Shown piece by piece: positions 11,363 to 22,614 of a stretch of DNA of 64,000 nucleotides. Location of the stretch: positions 699,501-763,500 of the forward strand of contig NC_092193.1 in assembly GCF_043641665.1 (NCBI RefSeq). The letters are read 5' to 3'. Both the position numbers and the translations under genes were made by a program. The notes under the pieces were generated by a model. The model saw only the letters and a list, made by a program, of their open reading frames with translations. It was not told the DNA's origin and made no database searches. This stretch comes from Enoplosus armatus. Taxonomy: Eukaryota; Chordata; Actinopteri; Centrarchiformes; Enoplosidae. Position 1 is the stretch's first letter; each line of letters opens with the position of its first letter.

Positions 11363-11906
11363 ATGGAACATTGGCTGTGGATTATTCTGGCTGCTCTGTT
11401 CTTTGGTAAGATAGAAAGCTCAACATCTTTTTATTATTTTCCAAAGATTTATCGAAACTGGAGTTCAGAGCAGAAATCTCTGAACAGTTGAGCTGTTTCT
11501 GTCCACAGAGTAACACTGTACAGTTGATATTTTCCACTGTCTTCTCCTCTCAGCCTCATGAACAATGTTAGTCTGATGGCTTCATTTTCTCCACTTTTTC
11601 CAGGACTAATAGCTGGAGACAAAATCTCTCCTGTAGGAGATGAAGTCAGTGAAAGAGAAGGAGAATCTGTCACACTCAGATGTGACTATGAGACAACATC
11701 AGAGGGCGTTTGGCTTTACTGGTACAGACATCATTCTGACCTTCAGGCACCTCAGTTTATACTCTTGAAAGGAGCAAGATCACAGAGTCATCAGGAACAC
11801 ATTCCTGACAAACGATATGACTCCAAAACATCCAGAACTTCAACTGAACTGACCATAAGAGGCCTAACCCTGGCAGACACAGCTCTCTACTACTGTGCTC
11901 TAGAAA
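11363..11906 (+). CDS. TRAV: TRAV-type variable gene V8 (family E)
   Basis: Leader exon 11363-11405 (MEHWLWIILAALFF), phase 1 at GTAAG. The V exon is 11604-11906 after TTTTTCCAG. It begins GLIAGDKISPVGDEV, with the first Cys in SVTLRCDYE, FR2 LYWYRHHSDLQAPQF, and the second Cys in LADTALYYCALE. Heptamer CACAGTG 11907-11913, 23-bp spacer, nonamer ACAAAAACC 11937-11945. It is a single-copy family here. Its recombination signal is its own rather than one of the two shared cassettes, so it gives a useful outgroup for the homogenised 3' ends. Complete and probably functional. Confidence 0.94.
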
Positions 11907-11945
11907 CACAGTGATACAAAGAGTAGAAGAGGCTGTACAAAAACC

Positions 11946-12230
11946 TGAACACAGATATCTGACTACTCTTCAAAGAAGAGGGAAGTGGTATTCAAAGCAC
12001 AGCTTCGTATCAGATGGATTCTGCTAATTCCTGTTTTATCAGAGTCACTGTGGTTACAGCTGCTAATGAAACACTGTGGGAGGATTCACATGAGCAGCAA
12101 ATCCACATCAATGAGAAACCAACTGGATGAAGCTTCAAACCCAAGACACCATGACAACAAATCAATGGACACTGACTTACTCACTAAATCCTCTTCGTAC
12201 CATGTGAGTCACGATGGGCTACTTCCATTG
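11946..12230. repeat. V-array flank copy B, left part
   Basis: No gene. Bases 12066-12230 match 735-895 closely. The match resumes at about 15794, on the far side of the inserted LINE. Confidence 0.7.
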
Positions 12231-15200
12231 GAAGTAAATTTTTCTTTACATAGCACCTTTCCAAACCTAAGTTACTGTCACGTCGCGTCCTGTTCGATAG
12301 TCTGTTGTCTTATTGTTCATGTCTTGTTATGTGTTGCACATTTCCTGTTTTATTTTGTAGTACTTACCTCTACTCTCATTTCAGACACTTCATTTCCTGC
12401 CCTTGTGTGTTTCCTGCCAGTATGATTACCTGCTGCCTCATTAGTTTCACCTGCCCCTCCTAAGCTACTCACCTGGGTGTATTTAGTCTGTGTTCTCCCC
12501 TCCTACTGTGCCAGTTCATCTATGTCCTCTGTGATTAGCCTTTAAGCGTTACTCCTCGTATGTTTTCTGGATTTGGATCTCCTCTGGTTTTGACTACGCC
12601 TCTGCCTTATCTGACTGCTCACCTGTGTACCAAACTCTGCCTGTGATAAATAAAGACTGGGTTTTTGCTTTCAACCCTGTGTTGTGCACTTGAGTCCTCC
12701 ACCTTGTGAACCTGGTCGTTACAAAATGCCTCACAAAAGCCTTATAAAATCATTCAAGCAGAAGATATAGCACAATAAATACCAAAACAGTTAAGAAATC
12801 ATACATTTAATAAAATAGTTTGCAAAAAGATCTTCAGCTGTGACTTAAAACACCCAACTGAGTTTGCTGACCTGACTCTCAGCAGTAGACCATTTCAGAG
12901 CCTGGGACCAGGACTGAGAACGTACAGTCTCCACGTCCTTTCAGTCTTGAAAATAATACCACTAGGAGGCCTTGTTGGGACCTAGCAGAGTTATAGGGCA
13001 ACAGCAGTACACTGATATACTCTGGAGCAAGATTATTCAGAGCCTTATAGATAAGGAGGACGATCTTGAAATCAGACGCCAGTGTAGTGACATCAGAACC
13101 GGGGTGATGTGAGAACAACATGAGATCTTTGTGAGTAATCTTGAGTTTGAGTTTTGGACTAACTGTAACCGGCTGTAAGCTTCTTGGCTTGGGCAGGAAT
13201 AGAGAGCATTACAGTAGTCTAAGCGGGAGGACACAAAAGTATGGATGAACATTTCCAACTGCTGGAAAGATAACAGTGGGCGAATCTTTGCAATATTTCT
13301 CTGAAAGTAACATGACTGAATAACTGACTTGACGTGTTTATCAAATTTCAGCTGGTCAAAAATGACGCCTAGGTTTTTGGCGGAAGATTTTGTGTTTGTA
13401 GCCAATGAACCGAGGATGTTATTAGTTTTGCTATGATTTAATTGGAGAACATTTTGAGACATCCAGTTACCAATCTTGGCTGGCACTTGTGGAGAGTAGT
13501 GACATTTTAGAGGTCACTGGGACTAACGGATAAGTAGAGTTGTGTATCGTCAGCGTAGCAATGATACAGAACACAACCAAATTGGTGGATCAACTGCCCT
13601 AAGGGGAGCATATCTAATGAATATAAAATGGATTCAAGAATTGACCCTTGAGACACCCCACAAGTCAAGGCAACGCAGATGGATGCCTTGTCATCAGTGG
13701 ATACAAAAAACTTCCAGTTGGATAAGTATGAGGAAAACCAATTTAGTGCGACACCAGATATTCCAACCCATTTTGTCAGCCCATCAATCAGAATAGCATG
13801 ATCAATAGTGTCAAAGGCCGCAGACAAATCAAAAGGAACTAAAATGGCAATTTCACCTTGGTCTAGCTGCATGAGAACATCACTCGTGACCCTTAGCAGA
13901 GCTGTCTTGGTGCTGTGTTTCTGATGAAAGCCTGATTGGTATTTATCAAATATGTCACTTAGTTCCACCAGATCCAGACGTTGTTTGCAGATACATTTTT
14001 TCTAGAAGCTCTGATGTGAAAGGTAGCTTGGAAACAGGTCTGTAGTCCGTTGGTACAATTGGATCTCGGTGCAGTTTCTTTAGGAGGGGTTGAACTGCAG
14101 CCACTTTAAAGGATTCAGGGACATAGCCCGATGAGAGGGACTGATTCATAATAGCAAGCAGAGATGGTCCAATACTGCTAATGGCTTCTTTAAGTAATCT
14201 GGGAGACACAATGTCAAGAGGACACATGGAAGAACGAGTGTGGGACACAGTATCAGTCAAATCCCTGTGGGAGATGGGAGAAAAATGATCCATTAAGATA
14301 GGACAGGTGTGACATGGCTCAGTATGGGGGCTAGGTGAGCTGAGGGGCACGATAGATGCTCTTATTCTGCTAATTTTGTCTACAAAAAAAACATTTTCAC
14401 AATTCTCCATCAAAGGTGAGGACATGCTGGAGGCGGAGTTATTTAAGAGGCGGTCAACAGAGTTAAAGAGAAACCTAGGATTGTGTTTGTGGTGATGAGA
14501 TTGTTGAATTAAGTTTGTGCATCCTTAAGTTTTTGATTCAGCAAAATCATCAAGTCTTTCATTTTAGTATAGTGAACAAGCAGTAATGTGGATTTCCACC
14601 TACGCTCGTCTATAGTCTCTTTTCACAGAGCGAATGTCATCGTTTATCCAAGGAGATGGATTGGTTTTAGAAACTGATTTGGTTTTAAGAGTGGCAGCAG
14701 CTTCCAGAGCAGAGGCACATATATCATTAAAATTGTTAACCATGTCATTAGTTTGTGCAGAAGATGACCCACTTTGATCCAGTACAGAAAAAGTAGAAGA
14801 AAATGCGGCTATAGACTGACTGTTAATGAGCATCAGACATTTTACAGTACACTTCTGTGTTAAAATGGTTGGATGTAAAATAGTATCAAACATAATACAT
14901 TTATGGTCAAAGATAAAATCATCCAATTTCAGAGAGCTGAGAGACATACCCAAGGTAAAAACTAGGTCAAGGGTATGGTCACAGTTATGGGTGGGACCCT
15001 TGACGTGTTGTAGAAGATTAAAATAATTAGTTACACGAATAAAATCACTTGCTGAGGCATTTGTTGCATCATCTACATGGAAATGAAAATCACCAACCAT
15101 CACCACTATCATAGTTGACAAAAGTTGACTATATTCTCCTTCCTTCAGCCAGGTTTCAGTTAAGAAAAAGAAATCTAATTTCTGGGACAAACTGAAATTG

Positions 15201-15793
15201 TTTAATACAAAAGTCTTATGAGAGAGGGACCTCACATTTAGCAGACCAAATTTGCTAGGGGGGGGGGGGGGGTCTTAATGTCTGGAACATTCAGGAGCGG
15301 AGTTGCCAATGTGGTCCTCATCCAATTAAATTGGAGGAGATTAAAGATTTGCGTACTGCAGTATAGCGTTTGTGTGGTCTATTATTGATTGTAACTGGGA
15401 TGATAGAGAGGCTCTCTGGATTGTCCCAATAATTATTTGGGCTGTAGAGGGAGCTGGAGGTGGAAACAGGTGGTCAAGAGGACACTGGGGGTCACTGGGG
15501 TAGAGGAGCCATCAGTGACTGGTGTGTAGTCCAGAGCTGTTGTGGAGTGAACTGCAGTCAGTCAGTGACGTGAGGCTGTAGTAACTGCATGCCAGATGTT
15601 AGCTGAAAGTGCACTCGTGCCGTGGAAGCAGGGGTGGATACCATCTCTTCTGAAGAATGAAGCTTGTTCCCAAAAGAGATTAAAGTTGTTGATAAAAGAT
15701 AGATTGTGTGATGGACAGACTGACTGTAGCCATGTGTGGATACTGGGCCGCCTGCTAAGACGACCTACACCTCGACAGAAGGTCTACGTTGTC
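12231..15793 (-). mobile_element. Decayed LINE with endonuclease and reverse transcriptase
   Basis: A minus-strand non-LTR retrotransposon broken into several frames. In transcript order there is an endonuclease-like part (15235-14600, with the Asp-containing MVVMVGDFHFHVD and HKCIMFD), then reverse transcriptase at 14425-13037. The latter includes FDLSAAFDTIDHAIL, a degraded GVSQGSILESILYSL motif B, and the catalytic YADDTQLYLS, followed by a C-terminal part to about 12879. Stops and frameshifts separate the pieces, so it is dead. Its borders are fixed by comparison with the empty copy at 895-905: the flanks CTTCCATTG and AACATGT are contiguous there. An LTR-like element sits in its 3' tail. 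Confidence 0.85.
12276..12722 (+). mobile_element. Solo-LTR-like insertion in LINE tail
   Basis: This 447-bp segment interrupts the LINE tail (…TAGCACCTTTCC… and …AAAATGCCTCAC…). It starts TGTCACGTCGCG and holds an AATAAAGACTGGG polyadenylation-like signal near its right end, followed by TGTGCACTTGAGTCC. GTTAC lies at 12271-12275 and again at 12718-12722, which looks like a 5-bp target duplication. The pattern fits a solo LTR of a Gypsy-type or related element. The family was not identified. Confidence 0.55.
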
Positions 15794-16309
15794 TAACATG
15801 TGGAAATACACCCAAAATAGACACTAAAGCATCAACTAATACAACTCTGAAACTGACAGTAATTTATGTTTCCAGACGTCAAAATTAAAACTGATTTTAA
15901 CAGCTGAAGCTTTTACCAAGTTTCACAATTAGTTTGTTCAAATATTCATTCTCAGTTTACTTTCAATCTTTCTGATAATAACTATTAAGGAGCCATAGCA
16001 GGTTCACAACAATCAGCACCTTTTATATGTCAGGGAACAAAGTGAGTCTGCACCAGCTGTAAAACAGGAAACATGTCACCTGACATTTCAATGATGACAA
16101 CATACAAGACGTGTTACACCAGGAAAGGAGAGTGGCATAGAAATGTGTTTAGTTTAAAGTTGTCAGTCTGGGAATAACACAGGGCTGTGAATGAGCTCTG
16201 TCACTGTGATCAGGCTCCTCCTTCTAATCCACCACCTCAGTGTTGATGAAGACTAAACAGAGACATCACAGCCTTCTTTATACTTGCTGTAGCTCACAGT
16301 TACTCAACA
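15794..16309. repeat. V-array flank copy B right part and V9 upstream region
   Basis: No gene. Bases 15794-16050 continue the match to 900-1290. From about 16135 the sequence instead matches the upstream region of V15 (26790-26960), including GGAATAACACAGGGCTGTG. This makes it the likely family-F promoter region. Confidence 0.65.
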
Positions 16310-16752
16310 CTGAACATACTGTTCATCTCAGTGTTGCTGGCTGCTATGTGCCTTGGTATGAACACACCTCTGTTTCTTTATGGATCCAACATTGACATGA
16401 TTCTTTAACAGCACACTGATACTGTTTGTTGCTGTTTTACAGAATGCAGAGCACAAAAAGACAACGTGCTGCAACCAAAAGGAGATGTGACTGCGACTGA
16501 AGGAGAGGCAGTAACACTTGACTGTCAATATAACAGCAGTTCAAAGAATGATTATCTCTTCTGGTACAAACAGGATGGAAAAAACAGCCCCAAATTCATA
16601 CTGAGCCGCTTTAAACTGGATGAAGGGAACACACCAGATGAGTTCAGGGAGAGATTTTCTTCCACACTGGATTCCACCTTAAGATCAGTTCCTCTGAAGA
16701 TCCAGAAGCTTCAGCTGTCTGACTCTGCTGTGTACTACTGTGCTCTGCAGCC
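16310..16752 (+). pseudogene. TRAV: TRAV-type variable gene V9, leader start deleted (family F)
   Basis: Compared with V15, the leader of this gene has lost about 8 bases (AACATATGACGCCTCTG there, AACATACTG here), removing the ATG. The rest of the leader to its donor at 16355 is intact. The V exon 16443-16752 is open: ECRAQKDNVLQPKGD, TVTATEGEAVTLDCQY-type FR1, LFWYKQDGKNSPKF, and [11 protein letters not shown]. The heptamer is at 16753-16759 with a good 23-type signal, so the segment can still rearrange. An in-frame ATG near the leader end (16346) would give only a stub of a signal peptide. It is most likely a pseudogene, but not certainly so. Confidence 0.8.
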
Positions 16753-16790
16753 CACAGTGACAGGAAACACCAAAACTGTGTACAAAAACC

Positions 16791-17532
16791 TTTGGAGCAA
16801 AGACAACAGAATACTCCACAACATCCACTAGAGGGAGTCACACACTGTTCAACTTCAATGGTTTATGATGCAGTCTACAATCTTTGTAATGACGATAAAA
16901 CAAAATAAAAAATAAAAATAAAAAGCCACAATGTGGGAGAGTGTTTGATGCATCATTAACTTTCATGTAGAATAATTCATTCTGGATTTCCAACAACTCA
17001 CAAAACCACTGAAAACGTATGTATACTACAGATTCAACTAACATTTCATCTCTCTGAAACATTCTTTTAAATCTCTTTTCAACTCTGTATATTTTTGTCA
17101 ATGTGTGCTGTTTTTCAAGTGATGGATATCTCACTTTGGAACAGAAGTCTAAATACAACATGTTTCCATCACTAGGTAACACCTTGGAAGATGACAGTTA
17201 GAGGAGTCTTTCTGTCATCTCTCCCCAGGAATACTGTCTGCAAAAACAGGAGGTTTTATTAGCGGTTGTTGCCACAGTCAGTTTAACATGCTGGATGGGG
17301 TCCAACAGGGGTCAGTTGTTGAACCTCTTTTATTTAAGCCTTAAATGCTTTCCGTTGGCTCTCAGCAAACACAAGATGCATCACCATGGCTTCACACAGA
17401 ACTGAAAATAAAGATGTAAGAGGAGACGGAGAGATTCAGGGAGGAGCTAAGCTGTTACTGAACTATAGAAGAGAGAGGAACTTCCATATTCAGCAGAGTT
17501 CAAGACACAAAACAAACTTTACTTTATTCAAC
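16791..17532. other. V9-V10 spacer
   Basis: No gene. It is a copy of the spacer before V5, V7 and V12: V 3' flank, the reverse-transcriptase-like remnant at about 17292-17336, and the family-A promoter block from about 17420. Confidence 0.6.
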
Positions 17533-18009
17533 ATGATGTCACTGCAGTTTTATGTGTTTTCTCTGGTGTTTCTTTCCACTCTAACAGGTATGTTGGATCA
17601 TGCAGCATGAAAAAGTTTAATTCCAATAACATCTGAATGTGAATGATTTATTGAGTCTTTTACAACATGAAATAACAGAGTTATGTCTTCCTTTAGGCGT
17701 CAGCTGTGAAGGACTCACTCCAGTCAAGGATGAAGAGTCCAGTTTAGAAGGCAGCACTGTTACTCTGTCCTACAGATACTCCAAAAGTGCTACAGCCAAT
17801 GATTATTTCTTCTGGTATCGACAATATCCAGGAAATCCACCAGAGTTCCTCTTGTTCATCTCAGGGACTAACTTTACAAAAACAGCAGAATCTCTGAAAT
17901 CGAACAGAAGGTTCTTTACTGATCTGACTGAAGAAAAGCATCGAGTGGATCTGCAGATCTCCTCTGCTGAAGTGACAGACTCTGCTGTGTACTACTGTGC
18001 TCTGCAGCC
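17533..18009 (+). CDS. TRAV: TRAV-type variable gene V10 (family A, lacks first Cys)
   Basis: Leader exon 17533-17587, phase 1. The V exon is 17697-18009 and is open. It is a near-copy of V5 placed 9866 bp downstream, with a few differences (for instance KTAESLKSNRRFF in place of KTAGSLKSDRRFF). Tyr again replaces the first Cys (TVTLSYRYSKSATAND). The second Cys is in [11 protein letters not shown]. The heptamer is at 18010-18016 with a 22-bp spacer and nonamer ACAAAAACC. It may be expressed. As with V5, folding is uncertain. Confidence 0.9.
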
Positions 18010-18048
18010 CACAGTGACAGGAAACACCAAAACTGTGTACAAAAACCT

Positions 18049-19133
18049 TTGGAGCAAAGACAACAGAATACTCCACAATGTCCACTAGAGGGAGTCACAC
18101 ACTGTTCAACTTCAATGGTTTATAATGCAGTCTAGAATCACTTTACTCTCAGAGAAAATTGTGATGTAGACCTTCAGAAATGACACTACTCAATTAATTG
18201 ACACTGAAGATTTAACTTTCTCCCATGTAACCATGGCAACACTCAGTGATTTTTTTATCTCAACTCTCTGTTATTGGTTACACGTCCTTAATGAATATCA
18301 AAACATCCATTAAAATAATGATATAATTATGATTAATAATTTGTTACCGACGGCTTCACACTCAAAGGTCCACTTGGTAGCGTTTCTGAACTTTCAACCA
18401 AAGCTCATGGCTCAGGGGTCATCAAAGAGAAAGACGAGTGGTTACACATTCAACAACTGTGGGGAACACTATATCATGAAACAGCAAGAACCCTGGACAA
18501 GAGACTGAATGAACAGCAGAAACAGACAACATCAGCTGTCTGAGAAACACAGACCAAAATCAGTCAATGCGACTGGGAAGGGGTCAAAGTCATCGACCAC
18601 AAGTCATCCAACGGCTTAACAAAGACAAGTTAAGACATTAAGACAAGATGGCTTCTGATCATCGCTAGGGCTGATATTCAATCTATAAAATAGTATAAGG
18701 CATCAAAATAGAATAAGTATAAAATGTCCTCCATGTTCACAGAATGAAGACCACATCTTCAGGTCATCTTTCTTCTAGTGTGACCTGCCTTGGTCTCACA
18801 ATGGTGTGAAGAACTGAACCTGGACATTCAGTCAACATTTCTCTGAGGCAGAGCTGCTTTGGATGCAGAAATAATCTCACTGGCTGAACTGAACTTTGGT
18901 GGGCAGAGAATCTCTAAAAAGGTCATTCTCTGGCCCCGCCCACTGACGTTTAACTCAACCAATGAGGTTATTTCTGTCTCCAGAGCACAAATGTTTGAGG
19001 AACTAAAAGCACAATCAGCTTGATGTTGAGGAGAAGGGCTGTGCAGCAGAGAGACTGTTTAGTTTCTTCATTCTACTGCGGTGGAAGAACATTGATCATC
19101 TGCTGTCTGTTTGTCTTGAACAACTCCAGAGAC
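18049..19133. other. V10-V11 spacer
   Basis: No gene. It is a duplicate of 8182-9263 with scattered substitutions and a few short insertions or deletions. Confidence 0.6.
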
Positions 19134-19711
19134 ATGTTGCTTTTCCTCTTTTTACTTTTCTCTCACTTTATAGGTGAGTGTTGGAACAGATATCAAAGTC
19201 TCATTTAACCTGCTGTATTAACCAGATATTTGGTCAACATTTCATAACTACAGGTTTATCTGTGTAAGGTAACAACTTCCATGATAGAAAAAGACATTTG
19301 GTGTATTGAATGCATCTCAAACAATCACAGATGAGAGAAAAAGTCAAGAACCTGCGTTGAGTCACTTGATGTTTGAACCTCTTGCAGACTAACTGACATG
19401 AATGACTCATTTTGCAGCCTTGGTTCAATGAAAAGCATAAAGCCAGAAAGGACTGAAGAACATGTTGCAGAGGGAAGAAACATCAACCTGACCTGTAAAT
19501 ATGAGGGTGCTATCTACAATATCCAGTGGTACCAACAAAACCAGAGATCCAGACCAGAGTTCCTGCTCTACATCACAGAGGGACGATTGATTCATCCATC
19601 AACTGTTTCTGATTTCTCAGCTCACATTAACAAAACAGAGAAACGTGTAGATCTGGAGATCATCTCAGCTAAAGTGACAGACTCTGCTGTGTACTACTGT
19701 GCTCTGCAGCC
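19134..19711 (+). pseudogene. TRAV: TRAV-type variable gene V11, frameshift at V exon start (family D)
   Basis: This is the copy of V6 in the second half of the 9.87-kb duplication. The leader 19134-19173 is intact. After the acceptor TTTTGCAG the V exon (19418-19711) starts CCTTGGTTCAATGAA where V6 has GCCTGTGTTCAATGAA, one base shorter. With the phase-1 leader this reads into TGA within five codons. The other nearby CAG (19384-19386) gives a TAA at once. The rest of the domain (NINLTCKYEG to SAVYYCALQ) and the heptamer at 19712-19718 are intact. It can probably rearrange but not make a protein. Confidence 0.85.
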
Positions 19712-19749
19712 CACAGTGACAGGAAACACCAAAACTGTGTACAAAAACC

Positions 19750-20491
19750 TTTGGAGCAAAGACAACAGAGTACTCCACAACGTCCACTAGAGGGAGTCAC
19801 ACACTGTTCAACTTCAATGGTTTATGATGCAGTCTACAATCTTTGTAATGACGATAAAACAAAAGAAAATAGAAAAATAAAAAGCCACAATGTGGGAGAG
19901 TGTTTGATGCATCATTAACTTTCATGTAGAATAATTCATTCTGGATTTCCAACAACTCACAAAACCACTGAAAACGTATGTATACTACAGATTCAATTAA
20001 CATTTCATCTCTCTGAAACATTTTTTTAAATCTCTTTTCAACTCTGTATATTTTTGTCAATGTGTGCTGTTTTTCAAGTGATGGATATCTCACTTTGGAA
20101 CAGAAGTCTAAATACAACATGTTTCCATCACTAGGTAACACCTTGGAAGATGACAGTTAGATGAATCTTTCTGTCATCTCTCCCCAGGAATACTGTCTGC
20201 AAAAACAGGAGGTTTTGTTAGCGGTTGTTGCCACAGTCAGTTTAACATCCTGGATGGGGTCCAACAGGGGTCAGTTGTTGAACCTCTTTTATTTAAGCCT
20301 TAAATGCTTTCCTTTGGCTCTCAGCAAACACAAGATGCATCACCATGGCTTCACACAGAACTGAAAATAAAGATGTAAGAGGAGACGGAGAGATTCAGGG
20401 AGGAGCTAAGCTGTTACTGAACTATAGAAGAGAGAGGAACTTCCATATTCAGCAGAGTTCAAGACACAAAACAAACTTTACTTTATTCAAC
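19750..20491. other. V11-V12 spacer
   Basis: No gene. It is another copy of the spacer before V5, V7 and V10, with a reverse-transcriptase-like remnant near 20250-20295 and the family-A promoter block from about 20380. Confidence 0.6.
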
Positions 20492-20956
20492 ATGATGTCA
20501 CTGCAGTTTTATGTGTTTTCTATGGTGTTTCTGTCCACTCTAACAGGTATGTTCGATCCTGCAGCATGAAAAAGTTTAATTCCAATAACATCTGAATGTG
20601 AATGATTTATTGAGTCTTTTACAACATGAAATAACAGAGTTATGTCTTCCTTTAGGTGTCAGCTGTGAAGGACTCACTCCAGTCAAGGATGAAGAGTCCA
20701 GTTTAGAAGACAGCACTGTTACTCTGTCCTACAGATACTCCAAAAAAGCAACTGGTAGTGATCAGTTTTACTGGTATCGACAATATCCAGGAAAACCGCC
20801 AGAGTTCCTCATCTCTCACTCGGGAACCGGAACAATTTTGAATGATCCAAACTCTGGACTGTCTGTTAATGTGAGTGAGGATAAAACCCAAATGCATCTG
20901 CAGATCTCCTCTGCTGCAGTGACAGACTCTGCTCTGTACTACTGTGCTGTGAGGCC
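20492..20956 (+). CDS. TRAV: TRAV-type variable gene V12 (family A, lacks first Cys)
   Basis: Leader exon 20492-20546, phase 1. The V exon is 20656-20956: TVTLSYRYSKKATGSD (Tyr at the first Cys), QFYWYRQYPGKPPEF, SVNVSEDKTQMHLQIS, and TDSALYYCAVR. Heptamer 20957-20963, 22-bp spacer, nonamer ACAAAAACC. By position it is the partner of V7 in the duplication, but its CDR2-FR3 part is of the V4/V14 type. That points to gene conversion or unequal exchange after duplication. The frame is open. Confidence 0.9.
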
Positions 20957-20994
20957 CACAGTGACAGCAAACCCACAGTCTCTGTACAAAAACC

Positions 20995-21457
20995 TGACAG
21001 CTCCTCACTGAAGATTTACACACTTCAGCTCCTCCTCTTACTGAACAACAGCACCATCATGTGGACACTGACAACATGATTTACTGAAAGAATGTAACGT
21101 TACTTCTTTTTAAATGGATCAATTCAGTTTCATCGACATTAAAAAGATGTAATCCAGTTCCTTGTTTGTGTGATTCTTAACTCTCTTTAGACAGAAGCAC
21201 TTGACAGGAAGTCCTTTTCCTCCACAGTTTGTGTTCCTGTCATTGTTGATAAGATGTGGTGGCAGACCTCATGTTAGATACCTTATATCTCCAACAGAGT
21301 CATTGAGACTCATGACAATGATTTCATCACGTTAAATGAGATGTAAATGTTGAGAGTTCCTCCACAGATGATGAAGAGGAAGGGCCAATGATGTGAAGGC
21401 CCAGATCCATCAGAGCATCAATGTTCTTCCTCTCTCTCCTCCCCTCTCACTGCAGAC
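20995..21457. repeat. Spacer repeat, second copy
   Basis: No gene. It is a copy of 3568-4033 and of 29950-30410, and leads into a family-C leader. Confidence 0.75.
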
Positions 21458-21898
21458 ATGAAACACTGGCTGAGAAACATCCTGATTCTGACTCTCTGGC
21501 GAGGTAAGTCTTTAAACCTACTGATTGTTCTCCTTTAATCAATCATCTTCATTGATTCATCTATTCCTCTACATGTTCTCTTCTTCCCCAGAGTGTAAAG
21601 GAGAAGACAGAGTGATGCAGCCAACAGGAGATGTCATTGCAACTGAAGGAGAGACAGTTACACTTGACTGTACATTTGAGACAAGTGACCAAAGTCCAAT
21701 TTTGTTCTGGTACAAACAAGATGGAAACAACAGCCCCAAATTCATGCTGAGTCGCTTTAAACTGGATGAAGGGAACACACCAGATGAGTTCAGGGAGAGA
21801 TTTTCTTCCACACTGGATTCAAACTCAAGATCAGCTCCTCTGAAGATCCAGAAGCTTCAGCTGTCTGACTCTGCTGTGTACTACTGTGCTCTGCGGCC
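21458..21898 (+). CDS. TRAV: TRAV-type variable gene V13 (family C)
   Basis: Leader exon 21458-21503 ([15 protein letters not shown]), phase 1. The V exon is 21592-21898: [42 protein letters not shown], and [11 protein letters not shown]. Heptamer 21899-21905, 22-bp spacer, nonamer ACAAAAACC. All conserved residues are present, so it is probably functional. The downstream flank carries GACAACCGATTACTCC, a variant of the shared flank. Confidence 0.94.
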
Positions 21899-21936
21899 CA
21901 CAGTGACAGGAAACACCAAAACTGTGTACAAAAACC

Positions 21937-22614
21937 TTTGGAGCAAAGACAACCGATTACTCCACAACGTCCACTAGAGGCAGTCACACACTGTTCAACT
22001 TCAATGGTTTTTGATGCGGTCTACAATCTTTGTAATGACGATAAAACAAAAGAAAATGAAGCAGTAAATAAAAAACAAAGAGGGAAAGTGTTGTTTCATC
22101 TGACATAAATTCTGGAGATAATGAGGTGCTGTTTGTTATTTATTTGAACAATACCTCATCATAACAGAGTAACAGCAAATCCTCTGACATCTAACAAAAC
22201 TCAAATTCGGCTTTGAAGGTCAAATATGTTTGCAAGGCATTCTAACGATTTTAACAATGTGGACATATATAACAACATATATGAGTTAACTATTCAATAT
22301 ATAGTAATCATATGTAATGCTGTTATTTTATTTGCTGTTATAATTAACTCCAGTATTGACAAATCACATAGTTTGGAGTATCTCCATAAACTGGTTGGTA
22401 TCACAGACTTCTTATGGTGTACCACAGGGTTCAAACCTGGGTCCTCTCAATTTCTATTTAAATGTTGCCATCAAATCATATTATTATTTATATAATTTCC
22501 ATTATTTTGATTTCAAAATGTGATCACAGATTCCATTCAAATCCAGTCATTATGGCAGCTGGTATATAATCCAGAGTCCAGAACTGAGATCCTTTAATTA
22601 TCCTTTTTAATTAT
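21937..22614. other. V13 3' region with reverse-transcriptase remnant
   Basis: No gene. Bases 22370-22470 are a more decayed form of the LINE piece at 4900-5030 (ACCACAGGGTTCAAACCTGGG). The AT-rich remainder aligns with the flank after V3. Confidence 0.55.
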
